A stretch of DNA of 64,000 nt from Clostridium sp. C8-1-8 (lineage in GTDB: Bacteria > Bacillota > Clostridia > Clostridiales > Clostridiaceae): the NCBI RefSeq assembly GCF_009928445.1, contig NZ_JAABNO010000006.1, positions 186,001-250,000 on the forward strand, given 5' to 3'. Shown piece after piece: positions 1 to 9,311 of the stretch (positions within the stretch are counted from its first letter, which is position 1; each line of letters opens with the position of its first letter). The notes under the pieces are model-generated. The model had not been told where the DNA came from, did not search any database, and saw only the letters and a program-made list of their open reading frames with translations. The translations under genes were made by a program, and so were the position numbers.

Positions 1-793
1 TTCCTGTATGATTTATGGATATATCTAATATTATTCTTATACCTGCCTTGTGTAATGCCTCAGTTAGTTCCTTAAGCGCATCATTTCCACCAAAATGTTT
101 ATCCACGTTAAAATAATCAGTACAGTCATACTTATGGTTTGACGGCGCCTCAAATATTGGGTTTAAATATACAGCGTCTATGCCTAATTCCTTTAGGTAA
201 TCTATCTTCTTCTCAATGCCTTTTAAGTCCCCGCCGAAGAAATCAACGTTTCCTCCTTTTGGGTAATCATAAGGTTTCTCTCCCCAGGCTAATGCTTTAG
301 TTTTAAAATTATTTAAGGTATATTCATCATCCTTTACATCATTGTCTCTATCCCCGTTAAAGAATCTATCCACGAATATTTGATAAAATATAGAATTTTT
401 CACCCAGCTTGGCTGATTATATCCTGCTACAATCTTAAAATCGTATTCTTCTGAGATTATATAGTCATAAAGTCCTTTTTGGTTGTAAAAATAACAACTA
501 TCCTCAGTTGCCATTATAAAGTGATAATTAATAAAAGGCTGATTAATAAATAGCTCAGCTTTATAGTAAACAAAGTTGTGCTCCACTCTTCCCTTGTTCA
601 TTGGAAGAATAGATTCTTCTCCATTTCTCGTATATCTTAAATACACTGCTTTTATTGGATTAAGTACTGAAAGTCTTATACTGATCTCTATAGTATCCTT
701 CAGATTGATATTTTCTTTACTTATAAATAGTTTACTTCCATCAGAAAAGACAGAAGCTTTCCAATCATCTACCGTCTTCCTCTCTAAACTCAT
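1..793 (-). CDS. GH13 alpha-glycosidase (neopullulanase/cyclomaltodextrinase type), 3' end beyond window
   Basis: The first 264 residues are visible; the rest runs off the left edge. An N-terminal beta-rich segment (about 1-125, CBM34-like) precedes the GH13 barrel, which begins at SIFYQIFVDRFFNGD and continues through FFGGDLKGI, LNPIFEAPSNHKYD and DISINHTG (conserved region I). There is no signal peptide, so the enzyme should hydrolyse imported maltodextrins or cyclodextrins in the cytoplasm. The ATG lies inside the last codons of the upstream LacI-type gene (29-base overlap) behind GAAAGGGAG, implying translational coupling. It is the last visible gene of the maltodextrin operon. The exact substrate cannot be set without the C-terminal part. 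Confidence 0.85.
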   Translation of the reverse strand, partial: MSLERKTVDDWKASVFSDGSKLFISKENINLKDTIEISIRLSVLNPIKAVYLRYTRNGEESILPMNKGRVEHNFVYYKAELFINQPFINYHFIMATEDSCYFYNQKGLYDYIISEEYDFKIVAGYNQPSWVKNSIFYQIFVDRFFNGDRDNDVKDDEYTLNNFKTKALAWGEKPYDYPKGGNVDFFGGDLKGIEKKIDYLKELGIDAVYLNPIFEAPSNHKYDCTDYFNVDKHFGGNDALKELTEALHKAGIRIILDISINHTG

Positions 794-1835
794 ATACTGA
801 CTCCCTTTCTATAAGTTCTACTGGTATTATAAATTCTCTTTTATTTGCTTCATTTGAACCTTCAGTTATCATCTGAACAACCTTTTCACCCTTACCGAAT
901 ATATCTTGTCTTATAGTTGTAAGTTCTGGAATAAAGTATCTACTACTTTTTATATCATCAAATCCAATTACTGAAATATCCTTTGGAACATTAATCTTTT
1001 TTTTATGAAGCCCTTTAATAAGTCCCAAAGCCATAATATCGCTTATTGAAAATACTGCTGTTAGCTCATGTCTTTTTTCCTTTATATAATTGGAAGCATT
1101 TATTCCTCCCTCATAAGTAACATCAGTCTGTATAACAAAGTCTTCTCTAAGTTCAATATTATTTTCCTGTAAAGCTCTTTTATAGCCTTCAAATCTATTT
1201 CTATGAACTATGCTATGTTCAAGATTGCCAGATAAGAACCCTATATTTTTATGACCTTTCTCAATAAGGTATTTCACTGCAATATATGCACCTTGTTCAT
1301 CATCAGTATTAATATAATAGAACCTATCATCAGTATTTTCTTGATCTATTACAACTACCGGTATATTTACATCATGAAGCTTTTTATATAAAGTCCCACT
1401 TATTGCTCCTAAAACCATAACTCCTATAAGTTCACTATCTCTTAAGGCATTTAAGCAATCTTCTTCATTCTCTATTCCAATAATAAGAGTACTAAAGCCT
1501 TTTTCTCTAGCGCCATATTCAACTCCACTTATAAACTCTTGATAAAAAGGGTTATCTGTAAGTACTGTTTTTTTATAGCTTTCCTTTATAGGTATTAGTA
1601 TTCCTATTAACCTACCTTGTCTTTTAGCTAAATTTCTTGCAGTATTATTAGGAACATAGCCCAACTCTTCAATTGTATTTAGAATTCTTAGCTTTGTCTC
1701 ATTGTTTACCTTTTCTACTCCATTAAGCACATAAGATACTGCAGCTATAGAAACTTTTGCTTTTTTAGCCACATCTTTTATAGTTACATTTTGTTTTTTT
1801 ACTGCTTCATCCTTTAAGTTTGACTTTTCTGCCAT
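765..1835 (-). CDS. LacI/GalR-family transcriptional regulator (MalR-like)
   Basis: 356 residues. A helix-turn-helix at about residues 17-40 (VTIKDVAKKAKVSIAAVSYVLNG) and the hinge helix (NNTARNLAKRQ) are followed by a periplasmic-binding-protein-like sugar sensor domain. The HTH has Ala-Ala-Val where many LacI proteins have Pro/Thr-Thr-Val. The gene lies between the permease and the intracellular glycosidase, so it probably senses a maltodextrin and controls this locus. Two palindromes at 7744-7765 and 7777-7804 are its likely operators. The start is preceded by AGGAGG at a rather long spacing of 11 bases. Its role as maltose regulator is inferred from context. Confidence 0.9.
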   Translation of the reverse strand: MAEKSNLKDEAVKKQNVTIKDVAKKAKVSIAAVSYVLNGVEKVNNETKLRILNTIEELGYVPNNTARNLAKRQGRLIGILIPIKESYKKTVLTDNPFYQEFISGVEYGAREKGFSTLIIGIENEEDCLNALRDSELIGVMVLGAISGTLYKKLHDVNIPVVVIDQENTDDRFYYINTDDEQGAYIAVKYLIEKGHKNIGFLSGNLEHSIVHRNRFEGYKRALQENNIELREDFVIQTDVTYEGGINASNYIKEKRHELTAVFSISDIMALGLIKGLHKKKINVPKDISVIGFDDIKSSRYFIPELTTIRQDIFGKGEKVVQMITEGSNEANKREFIIPVELIERESVYEFREEDGR

Positions 1836-1945
1836 GTCTAGTTCTTCCTCCTGTACTCTTTATGCTTCATGTTCTACCTTTAGGTATATGGATATCTGTG
1901 AACAAATCATTTTAAATGTATATATATTTTAAATTTAAACAGTAA

Positions 1946-2854
1946 CTATCCTTTTACGCCTCCAACTGTAAGCCCAGAAATTAGATATCTTTGCAATACT
2001 AAGAATACTATTGTTATTGGTAGTGCTATTAGAAGTGCTCCTGCGGAAAATAATGACCAGTTTACCGCATAATCCCCTGCTGAAGATTGAAGATTGTACA
2101 ATCCCATAGGCAGAGTGAAAAACTTTGGATCAGTTACAAAAGTAATACCAAAAATATATTCATTCCAACTTCCTAAAAATGCAAATAATGCAGTTACGGC
2201 TAAAGATGGCTTTGAAAGAGGTATTAATATCTTTAAAAACACATCCTTCCTGGAAGCACCATCTATAAATGCCGCCTCTTCTATCTCTCTTGGCAGAGTA
2301 TCAAAATATCCTTTTATATTCCATATTGCAAATACTACTTGCCAACTTGTATATATCAATATTAGCTTAATTGGGCTGCTAATAAAATTTAACTTATCAA
2401 ACAATCTATATATTGCTACCATAGCCAATATATTTGGAAATGCATTTAGTAATAAGAATAAAGATAGCCCAAATTTTCTTCCACGAAATCTAAATCTTGA
2501 AAAAGCATATCCACCTAATAATCCTATAGCAATACTTGCAACTGTTGTTACTGATGCAATAATTGTACTATTTCTAAGCCATATAAGAAAATCCCCTTGA
2601 TTTATTATATTTATATAATTTGCAAGAGTTGGTTTTTCAGGTATTAACCTTAATGTGGAGGAAAACATAGTGTCAGTAGATCTTATAGATGAACTAAATA
2701 TCCACAGAATAGGAAACACAGCAATCAATGTAGCTATGATTAAAATAAAGTGAGCAATGCCATGCTTTAACATTTGTTTATTCTTCTTTTTTATGTTTTT
2801 GGTTTTAAAGGTGTACGTTGATACCTGATCTTCAGTTAATATCTTTTCACTCAT
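1946..2854 (-). CDS. malG: Maltodextrin ABC transporter permease, MalG type
   Basis: 302 residues with six predicted membrane helices and a cytoplasmic N-terminal tail of about 30 residues. The EAA loop that docks the ATPase is present (EEAAFIDGASRKDVFLKILIPLSKP region, about residues 193-217). With the upstream MalF-like protein it should form the membrane channel for the binding protein encoded at 4023. It starts 45 bases after malF. No ATPase gene is adjacent, so a shared MsmX/MsmK-type ATPase encoded elsewhere is probably used, as known in Gram-positive carbohydrate importers. Substrate is inferred from the amylase context. Confidence 0.9.
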   Translation of the reverse strand: MSEKILTEDQVSTYTFKTKNIKKKNKQMLKHGIAHFILIIATLIAVFPILWIFSSSIRSTDTMFSSTLRLIPEKPTLANYINIINQGDFLIWLRNSTIIASVTTVASIAIGLLGGYAFSRFRFRGRKFGLSLFLLLNAFPNILAMVAIYRLFDKLNFISSPIKLILIYTSWQVVFAIWNIKGYFDTLPREIEEAAFIDGASRKDVFLKILIPLSKPSLAVTALFAFLGSWNEYIFGITFVTDPKFFTLPMGLYNLQSSAGDYAVNWSLFSAGALLIALPITIVFLVLQRYLISGLTVGGVKG

Positions 2855-2899
2855 AAATCTCCCCCCTTATATAGTAAGTTTATAATCATACCAAACTCT

Positions 2900-3790
2900 C
2901 TAGCCATTGTATACCTCCTCAGCAGAATCAATCATTCTTCTTCTAAAGGAAGTAATTAAAAGTAAGATTACAAATATAATGAAAGAGAATGCTGCACTAT
3001 AACCATAGTTGTAGTCTGTAAAAGCTTTGTTATATGCATAAGTTATTACTAAGTCGGTCTTTCCAGCCATACCTCTTGTCAGTAAGTATACTACATCAAA
3101 CTGCTTAAAGGTAACAAAAAGTGTTATTATTATAGCTGGCAGCACTGCTGGTTTCATTAAAGGAAAGGTTATATATCTAAAGTTCTGGAATATACTTGCG
3201 CCATCCAGCTCTGCCACTTCATAATAACTTCTATCAATACTTTGTAGTGCTCCTAAACATACTATCATCATAAATGGAGTAGCAAGCCAAACATTTACTA
3301 TTATACAAGCTATCATTGCTGTTCTTGGGTTTGATAACCACTCTACCCCATTAAGACCAATGGATTTTAATATTTGATTTATTGCTCCAAAATCATAGTT
3401 AAACATACCTCTCCATACCAAGGTTGATATATAACCTGGAACAGCCCAAGGCAATATAAGCATTGTTCTATAAAAGCCTTTAAACTTCAACTTTTCCATA
3501 TTAAGTAAAAGTGCTAGTACAAGTGCCAATCCAACATGTATTATCATATTCAACGCTGTCCATACTATAGTTCTTAGTATAACCTCTATAAAACCACCAT
3601 CCAAAGAAGAAAATATTTTTATAAAATTATCTATGCCTATAAAGGAAGGGTTGGCCCAGTGATACATATTTAAGTTAGTAAAAGATAGAACTATTGTATA
3701 GATTATTGGGTATATACACAGTGTAACAATTATTAGCATTCCCGGAGTTAAATACAGATACGGCAAAAAACTCCTTCTTTTCTCGTTCAT
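2900..3790 (-). CDS. malF: Maltodextrin ABC transporter permease, MalF type
   Basis: 296 residues, six predicted helices and an EAA loop (EVAELDGASIFQNFRYITFPLMKP region). It lacks the long extra N-terminal domain of enteric MalF and so has the short Gram-positive form. It sits 232 bases downstream of the binding-protein gene; that gap holds a strong stem-loop (3925-3980) that probably lowers permease expression relative to the binding protein. It pairs with the MalG-like gene downstream to form the heterodimeric channel. Confidence 0.9.
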   Translation of the reverse strand: MNEKRRSFLPYLYLTPGMLIIVTLCIYPIIYTIVLSFTNLNMYHWANPSFIGIDNFIKIFSSLDGGFIEVILRTIVWTALNMIIHVGLALVLALLLNMEKLKFKGFYRTMLILPWAVPGYISTLVWRGMFNYDFGAINQILKSIGLNGVEWLSNPRTAMIACIIVNVWLATPFMMIVCLGALQSIDRSYYEVAELDGASIFQNFRYITFPLMKPAVLPAIIITLFVTFKQFDVVYLLTRGMAGKTDLVITYAYNKAFTDYNYGYSAAFSFIIFVILLLITSFRRRMIDSAEEVYNG

Positions 3791-3924
3791 TTATTAATAC
3801 TCCTTTCTACAATAGGTTTTATGTATAGAAAAAACTAAGTCTTTTAACTTTTTTTCTTCTTCTAAAACTTTATATTCATTTTCTTACCACCACGAAGCTT
3901 AAGGTAAATATCCACTTTTATCTT

Positions 3925-3980
3925 ATTTAAAGATGTACCTTAATCCTTTTTTACTCTAGATTACAGGTACACCTTTAAAT
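3925..3980 (-). terminator. Intercistronic stem-loop between malE and malF
   Basis: Arms at 3925-3940 and 3965-3980 are complementary over 16 positions with one G-U-type mismatch, enclosing a 24-base loop. No clean T-tract follows, so full termination is unlikely. Position between the binding-protein gene and the permease genes suggests mRNA protection or partial attenuation that keeps the binding protein in excess, as known for malE-malF in enteric bacteria. Function is inference. Confidence 0.55.
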
Positions 3981-4022
3981 ATTTTATATTAAAAATTAGG
4001 GAGTATCATTGTAATGTATTAT

Positions 4023-5228
4023 CTATTTAGCTGCCTTAACCTTATCTTCAGCATCTTTTTGTGCTTTGTCCAATAATTTCTTTACATCTGCATTCTTGTC
4101 TGTACTAATTGATTTTAATGCATTTGCTAATGGTTCCCAAACTGATGACATCTCTGGTGAGTTAGGCATTGGAGTAGCGAAATTTGCTTGCTCTAAAAGT
4201 TTCTTTGTTATAGGATCCTTAGTCATATCAACCTTTTTGTTTGACACCAAGTAACCACAGTCTAAAAGTGCATTAGCAGTTTTTTCTGAAGCAAAACTTT
4301 CTAAAACTTTTCCTGCTTCTTTTTTGTTGTTTGATTTAGCCATAACCATTGCTGCTTGAACCCCTAATAAAGGTTGAGCATTTTTCCCGGTCTTTGACAC
4401 TACAGGTAACACCTCTATACCTAAATCTATCTTATCTATTCCTTTATATCCCTTAATTGCCCATGAACCATTTACTATAGATGCTGCTTTTCCTTCTTTA
4501 AAAAGTCCATCTACAACTTGGTAATCAACATTTTTGGGTAAGTACGCAGTCAAATCCTTTATAAAGTTCAATGCGTCTACTGTTCCCGGTTGACTTAAAC
4601 CAGGAGCTCCGTCTTTACTTATAGCATATCCATTAAATCCATAAATCCATGGCATCATATGGTATCCATCAGATGTATTAGTTACAAATCCCCAGTTACC
4701 ATCCTTTGTATTTTCCTTAGCTATTTTTAATAAGTCATCTGTAGTTTTAGGTGGAGTAGCGAGAAGTTTCTTATTATACATAAATGTTAAACATTCAAAA
4801 GTCATTGGAACTCCATAACTCTCTCCCTTATAAGTAACTGCTTCTACTGTATTATCTAAATGATCCTTCAATATTCCCTTATCTACAGCCTTTGATATAG
4901 GATCTATAATTCCCATTACTGAAAACTTACCTGTCCAATCGTTTGGTCCTATTATTAAATCCGGTAAGTCCTTACTATTCTGTCCTGCCACGGTAAGTTT
5001 TTGAGATAATTCGTTTTGTTTTACGAACTTAACCTTTATATGTTCACTTGTTTCTAAATCACTTACTGACTTCTTTAATGCATCTTCAACAGGAGTTTCT
5101 AGCTGATGCCACACTACTATAGTCTTTTCCCCACTTCCTCCATTTGTTGCTTTGCTATTGCTACCACATGCCGTAAATGTTGTCATTGTAGCTAAAGCTA
5201 AAAATACTGATAATATCTTTTTTTTCAT
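4023..5228 (-). CDS. malE: Maltodextrin ABC transporter substrate-binding lipoprotein
   Basis: 401 residues. The N-terminus is a lipoprotein signal (MKKKILSVFLALATMTTFTAC; lipobox FTAC with acylated Cys21) followed by a family 1 solute-binding fold (TIVVWHQLETPVEDALKKSV, GPNDWTGKF, NGSWAIKGY). It should be anchored to the outer face of the membrane and deliver linear or cyclic maltodextrins to MalFG. It lies between the secreted amylase and the permeases. RBS is GGGGGAAGT before the ATG. Sugar specificity is inferred from neighbours only. Confidence 0.9.
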   Translation of the reverse strand: MKKKILSVFLALATMTTFTACGSNSKATNGGSGEKTIVVWHQLETPVEDALKKSVSDLETSEHIKVKFVKQNELSQKLTVAGQNSKDLPDLIIGPNDWTGKFSVMGIIDPISKAVDKGILKDHLDNTVEAVTYKGESYGVPMTFECLTFMYNKKLLATPPKTTDDLLKIAKENTKDGNWGFVTNTSDGYHMMPWIYGFNGYAISKDGAPGLSQPGTVDALNFIKDLTAYLPKNVDYQVVDGLFKEGKAASIVNGSWAIKGYKGIDKIDLGIEVLPVVSKTGKNAQPLLGVQAAMVMAKSNNKKEAGKVLESFASEKTANALLDCGYLVSNKKVDMTKDPITKKLLEQANFATPMPNSPEMSSVWEPLANALKSISTDKNADVKKLLDKAQKDAEDKVKAAK

Positions 5229-5421
5229 TAATACTTCCCCCTATAACCATATTTATATGACGACTGCTCCAATTCTTATATGCTTTTATGTTATCAAGCC
5301 TTTACTTCTGTCAAAAGCTTATTTATAAATGAAGCAGTCTATATATTGTGATAACTTGATTAGTTTATTTTTATAAATATATTTCTTCAGTAATTACTCT
5401 TCTGATATAATGCTGTTCTTA

Positions 5422-7728
5422 CTAGTTGCTCCAGTCGTAGATTGGCGTATCTAGTACTCCTTGTGTATCTGAAGAAGATGTTATTACTCTATTAACTCCT
5501 GATTCCCATACAGCTTTTCCTGTTGAGTCCTTCTTTATAAACTTGAACTCTATAGTCTTGCCTGCTGGAACACTTACTGGTAATATCCATTCTGGATATG
5601 ATGGATTTAACATTCCTTCAGTACACTTATTCGAATCCCAGTTTCCAAGTTCAGGAATATTACCAACTATGTGTATACTATCTCCATAGTTTGTATTTGC
5701 TCTTACATGGAATATAACTTGGTTTTGATCTCCTGAAAGCACCGTATACCTGAAGGTATTGCTGGTTACTCCATTCTTAGTTACTGTTATATCTACAGGA
5801 CCTGGTGTAGTATTAGGTACCTTTGCTGTGATTAATCCACTATTATTTGAAACCACTGTAGCACTAGTTGTTCCAAATTTCACACCTACAGTTCCATCTA
5901 AATTTTCCCCATAAATATATACTAGATTTCCTGGTCTACCCATAGTAGAAATTACATCACCTATTTTTGCACCACTTAATGTAGGGTTATAGCTCCAAAC
6001 AGATACTTCACCTCCAGCTAAGGTAAATGCACCGCCTTGAAGCACACCATTAGTTACATTTAAAGTCTTTCCTCCACATAGTCCACCTAGGTAATCAGTA
6101 TATTGACCATTAGGTATTCCTGCTAAAACACTTGAACTTACAGTAACACTCTTATCAGGTTGTCTATTTATTGCTACAATAACCTGTTTGTCATAATACT
6201 TTCTCTTCATAACGATTACATCATCGTTTGAGTAAAGTACTTCTGTAGTACCATAAGCTAATGCATCATTTTCTTTTCTCAATGCTGACATTTTACCTAT
6301 TACTTTATAAGCAGCAGTTGATGTATCGAAAGCACTGGACTTTTCCATAAATACTCTTCCTGCTACATCACTTCCATCTGCTGGAGTAATATACTGTTCA
6401 GTTCCATAATATATGTTTGGAATTCCTCTTGAGCTTAAAAGTGCTACTAGTGCTGCATTATAAACCTTCTGGTTTTTTTGAAGGTATCCAAATCTGCTAA
6501 CATCATGGTTATCCATAAATGTAACAGCTTGATTTTCATAAGAATAACCTGATTCAGTATAGCCAAGCATACTAGCAAAATCGCTCATGGGCTTTGTGAA
6601 GTCACCAAAGGCGGAATTTAAGCTTCTATAGTATTCAAAGTCTAGGTTATTAACTCCAGTCCTATCTGGATAACTCTTAAACTCATCATACTTATCTGAT
6701 GGTCTTCCTATGAAGAATTCTCCGAACTGAGTTATAGGGCCTGTACTATCACTATCAACAGCATCCTTTAATCCTTTTACAAAGGCTGGATTCATATGGA
6801 GGGTTGCATCATGTCTTATTCCATCTATACCTTTTTGTTTCCAGAAAAGTGAAGCTTTTTCTAATTGATTTATTACTAAAGGATTTTCTTGGTTGTAATC
6901 TGCAAGAGATCCTAAGTCTTTGTATCTGTATCCATAAACACTTGAATCAGTTCCTCTATCACCTTTATTGTGGAAGAAGTTCTTAGTATCATTGTTTGGA
7001 TCAGCTAATAGATTCTCTAACTTTCCATCTTTATTTATATCAACAGGCTCACCGTTAACATCAAAAACATAATTTCCATTTGCATCTTTATCCGGCTCGT
7101 AAACCTTTCCATCCTCAGCGATATTATTCATCGTAGGATTCTTTTCTCTGCTACTATGATTTGTAACAAAGTCAATGACAAGTTTCATATTGTTTTTGTG
7201 AAGCTCATCTCTAAGTCTCGCAAAATCTAGCATAGTTCCGAAGTGTTTGTTAGTTGTAAAGTAGTTGCTTGCATGATATCCATGAAAACTAGTCCAAGTA
7301 TTTGTTGAACCGTCTGCCTGTTTATCATATATAGGCGTATCCCTATTTTCATAAGGAGCAGATATCCATACTGCTGTAACTCCCATCCCTTTTAAATATG
7401 GTATTTTATTTATGATTCCTTGAAAGTCTCCACCTTGATAAAGCTTCAGATCAACTCCGTCCCCTTTACCATCATTGTTTTTATCATCAAAAAGCTCTTT
7501 TGATGAAGGTATATTATTTGTTGTATCTCCGTCACTAAACCTATCAGTTATCACTTGATATATAACATCTTTTGATGTTACTGGGCCTAGTGGAGTAGAA
7601 TTGATAGAAGCTACAGTTGTTGCGGCATTAGCAACTTCTGCCTTACCTACAGCAACATTGAAATAGATGCTTGAGGCAGTAGCCAAGCAGGTTAAGATTG
7701 ATAAAATCTTTAAGTTTCTCTTTCTCAT
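5422..7728 (-). CDS. Secreted GH13 cyclodextrin glucanotransferase-like amylase with IPT and CBM20 domains
   Basis: 768 residues from the ATG at 7728, which follows AGGGGGAAT; a longer frame to 7764 would run through the operator region and is less likely. A Sec signal peptide (about 1-36) precedes the GH13 catalytic barrel with nucleophile Asp307 (GIRHDA), acid/base Glu337 (FGEFF) and Asp409 (MDNHDVSR). The C-terminal part has the CGTase order: all-beta domain C, an IPT/TIG domain (about 581-665) and a CBM20 starch-binding domain (about 667-768). Domain layout and many stretches match CGTases, but the Lys after the nucleophile typical of CGTases (VKH) is Leu here (TLH). A maltogenic or ordinary alpha-amylase activity therefore remains possible. 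Confidence 0.85.
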   Translation of the reverse strand: MRKRNLKILSILTCLATASSIYFNVAVGKAEVANAATTVASINSTPLGPVTSKDVIYQVITDRFSDGDTTNNIPSSKELFDDKNNDGKGDGVDLKLYQGGDFQGIINKIPYLKGMGVTAVWISAPYENRDTPIYDKQADGSTNTWTSFHGYHASNYFTTNKHFGTMLDFARLRDELHKNNMKLVIDFVTNHSSREKNPTMNNIAEDGKVYEPDKDANGNYVFDVNGEPVDINKDGKLENLLADPNNDTKNFFHNKGDRGTDSSVYGYRYKDLGSLADYNQENPLVINQLEKASLFWKQKGIDGIRHDATLHMNPAFVKGLKDAVDSDSTGPITQFGEFFIGRPSDKYDEFKSYPDRTGVNNLDFEYYRSLNSAFGDFTKPMSDFASMLGYTESGYSYENQAVTFMDNHDVSRFGYLQKNQKVYNAALVALLSSRGIPNIYYGTEQYITPADGSDVAGRVFMEKSSAFDTSTAAYKVIGKMSALRKENDALAYGTTEVLYSNDDVIVMKRKYYDKQVIVAINRQPDKSVTVSSSVLAGIPNGQYTDYLGGLCGGKTLNVTNGVLQGGAFTLAGGEVSVWSYNPTLSGAKIGDVISTMGRPGNLVYIYGENLDGTVGVKFGTTSATVVSNNSGLITAKVPNTTPGPVDITVTKNGVTSNTFRYTVLSGDQNQVIFHVRANTNYGDSIHIVGNIPELGNWDSNKCTEGMLNPSYPEWILPVSVPAGKTIEFKFIKKDSTGKAVWESGVNRVITSSSDTQGVLDTPIYDWSN

Positions 7729-7743
7729 AAAATTCCCCCTTAC

Positions 7744-7765
7744 TTTGGTTAAGCGTTTAACCAAA
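7744..7765. promoter_or_regulatory. Probable LacI-type operator 1
   Basis: A 22-base near-perfect palindrome with half-site TTTGGTTAA and a central CG, directly upstream of the amylase RBS. Shape and central CG are typical of LacI-family operators. The regulator encoded at 765 in the same locus is the likely ligand; CcpA is a less likely alternative. Confidence 0.65.
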
Positions 7766-7776
7766 TACCATAAAAA

Positions 7777-7804
7777 TTAGTTAGTCGGTTAACCGATTAA
7801 CTAA
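7777..7804. promoter_or_regulatory. Probable LacI-type operator 2
   Basis: A 28-base palindrome centred on GGTTAACC at 7790/7791, with arms TTAGTTAGTCGG and CCGATTAACTAA (one mismatch pair). It lies 11 bases from operator 1 and shares the GGTTAA half-site core. The pair suggests cooperative binding in the amylase promoter region. Confidence 0.6.
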
Positions 7805-7936
7805 CTTAAGTTTAACTCTATTTGTTATCGTTGTCAATATATAGAATTCGAAAACAGATTTAATTTTCAGAAAAATACTAACTATGAATTTATATTTTAA
7901 CTATACACGGTAGATAGTCCTTATACCCAGAGATTG

Positions 7937-8020
7937 TATAGGTATCCTTTATGAAAACTTAATTTATACATGTTTGATAATACCAGCTTCCTAAAATTTT
8001 ATAACATGTATAAATTAAGT
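7937..8020 (+). repeat. Dispersed palindromic repeat, copy A
   Basis: An intergenic element that begins TATAGGTATCC and contains inverted arms ACTTAATTTATACATGT and ACATGTATAAATTAAGT. The same element is found in opposite orientation at 24072-24168 and in diverged form at 13290-13384. It has no coding capacity. It lies downstream of the HAD gene and upstream of the amylase operators. Confidence 0.65.
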
Positions 8021-8023
8021 CAT

Positions 8024-8683
8024 CTATATTAATTTTCTTAAATCTGAAATATCATTTATGATTATATCAGCATCTTCTAACTCTCCAGACAAGCCAAATC
8101 CATAGCTGCATCCTATTGTAAATATTCCATTCTTTCTTCCAGCCTCTATATCCTGTTTTCTGTCACCTACTATAAGCATGTCATTCTGGTAACTTTTCTT
8201 TACAATATTTAAAATCTCATACTTTGGTATATATTTATACTCCTCGGAACATGCTAACTCTTCAAAGTAATCATCTAAGCTAAAGAGCTTTTTGTGACAA
8301 TCTCTGTAATAGATCTTACAATTACTTATAAAGACCAGTTTAATACCTTTACTTTTAAAGTATTCTAAGGTTTCTATAGCACCCTCATATAGCTCTGGTT
8401 TTCCAGCCTCAATTAAGGATCTCATTTCTTCAGCTATGATTTTACTAGCCTTATCTCTTAGATTGTCACTAAGATCCGGCATAAATTCTCTCCACATATC
8501 ACTGGGGTTGAAACCAAGCCAATAACTTATTTCTCTGTCTGCCCACTGCCTTTCTTCTGCATACCCATTTTCAATGAGAAAGGCATATGCTTTTCTAAAA
8601 GCTGGACCGTAGATTCTTATGCTATTGTGCAAAGTTCCATCATAATCGAAGAAAATTGTTTTTATATTTTCAAATTTGGCCAT
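8024..8683 (-). CDS. HAD-family phosphatase, candidate riboflavin-pathway phosphatase
   Basis: 219 residues with all HAD motifs: Asp13 and Asp15 in FFDYDGTLH (motif I), the ISN Ser/Thr position (motif II), the Lys of the YKYIPKYE region (motif III) and VGDRKQDIEAG (motif IV). The cap is the helical phosphoglycolate-phosphatase type. It starts five bases after the ribH stop and has no clear RBS of its own, which suggests translational coupling inside the riboflavin operon. The dephosphorylation of 5-amino-6-(5-phosphoribitylamino)uracil is done by HAD enzymes in other bacteria, so this is a good candidate for that step. The role is inference from position. Confidence 0.8.
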   Translation of the reverse strand: MAKFENIKTIFFDYDGTLHNSIRIYGPAFRKAYAFLIENGYAEERQWADREISYWLGFNPSDMWREFMPDLSDNLRDKASKIIAEEMRSLIEAGKPELYEGAIETLEYFKSKGIKLVFISNCKIYYRDCHKKLFSLDDYFEELACSEEYKYIPKYEILNIVKKSYQNDMLIVGDRKQDIEAGRKNGIFTIGCSYGFGLSGELEDADIIINDISDLRKLI

Positions 8684-8688
8684 ATATT

Positions 8689-9153
8689 TTACTTAAACTC
8701 TCTAAGAAGATTTGCCATTTCTATGGCTGTAATAGCAGCATCATAACCCTTATTTCCTGCTTTTGTACCAGCTCTTTCTATGGCTTGCTCTATGCTATCA
8801 GTAGTTAATACCCCAAATATTACTGGAACCTCTGTTTCTAAAGATACACTTGCTATGCCTTTTGAAACCTCACTAGATACATAGTCAAAATGTGGAGTTG
8901 ATCCTTTTATTACTGCTCCAAGGCATATCACGGCATCGTATTTATTTGATTTAGCTAGTTTCTTAGCTATTAGTGGTATCTCAAAAGCTCCTGGAACCCA
9001 AGCTATTTCTATTTCACTTTCCAAAGCTCCATGTCTTTTTAATCCGTCTAGAGCTCCTGACAAAAGCTTTCCTCCTATAAACTCGTTAAATCTTCCTACG
9101 ATTATCCCAAACTTTAAACCTTGTGCAATTAACTTTCCTTCATACATTTTCAT
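8689..9153 (-). CDS. ribH: 6,7-dimethyl-8-ribityllumazine synthase
   Basis: 154 residues, the full length of the family. It condenses 5-amino-6-ribitylaminouracil with 3,4-dihydroxy-2-butanone 4-phosphate. Conserved stretches are visible: VGRFNEFI near the N-terminus, [25 protein letters not shown] (catalytic His) and [17 protein letters not shown]. The start is set by GGAGG eight bases before the ATG. It forms a capsid-like cytoplasmic complex with RibE in many bacteria. It is the last canonical rib gene of the operon. Confidence 0.97.
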   Translation of the reverse strand: MKMYEGKLIAQGLKFGIIVGRFNEFIGGKLLSGALDGLKRHGALESEIEIAWVPGAFEIPLIAKKLAKSNKYDAVICLGAVIKGSTPHFDYVSSEVSKGIASVSLETEVPVIFGVLTTDSIEQAIERAGTKAGNKGYDAAITAIEMANLLREFK

Positions 9154-9311
9154 ACTTTCTTCCTCCTATTTTTTAACACCTTTTAGATTTTAATTTCTTA
9201 ATTAAGAATAGAATATTTATTTGATCTTACATTCTTATAACAAATCTTTTAATATTTTTTCTACTATAGCCATTGCTAATCAAACGTTTCATACGACTAA
9301 ACTAACAATTA

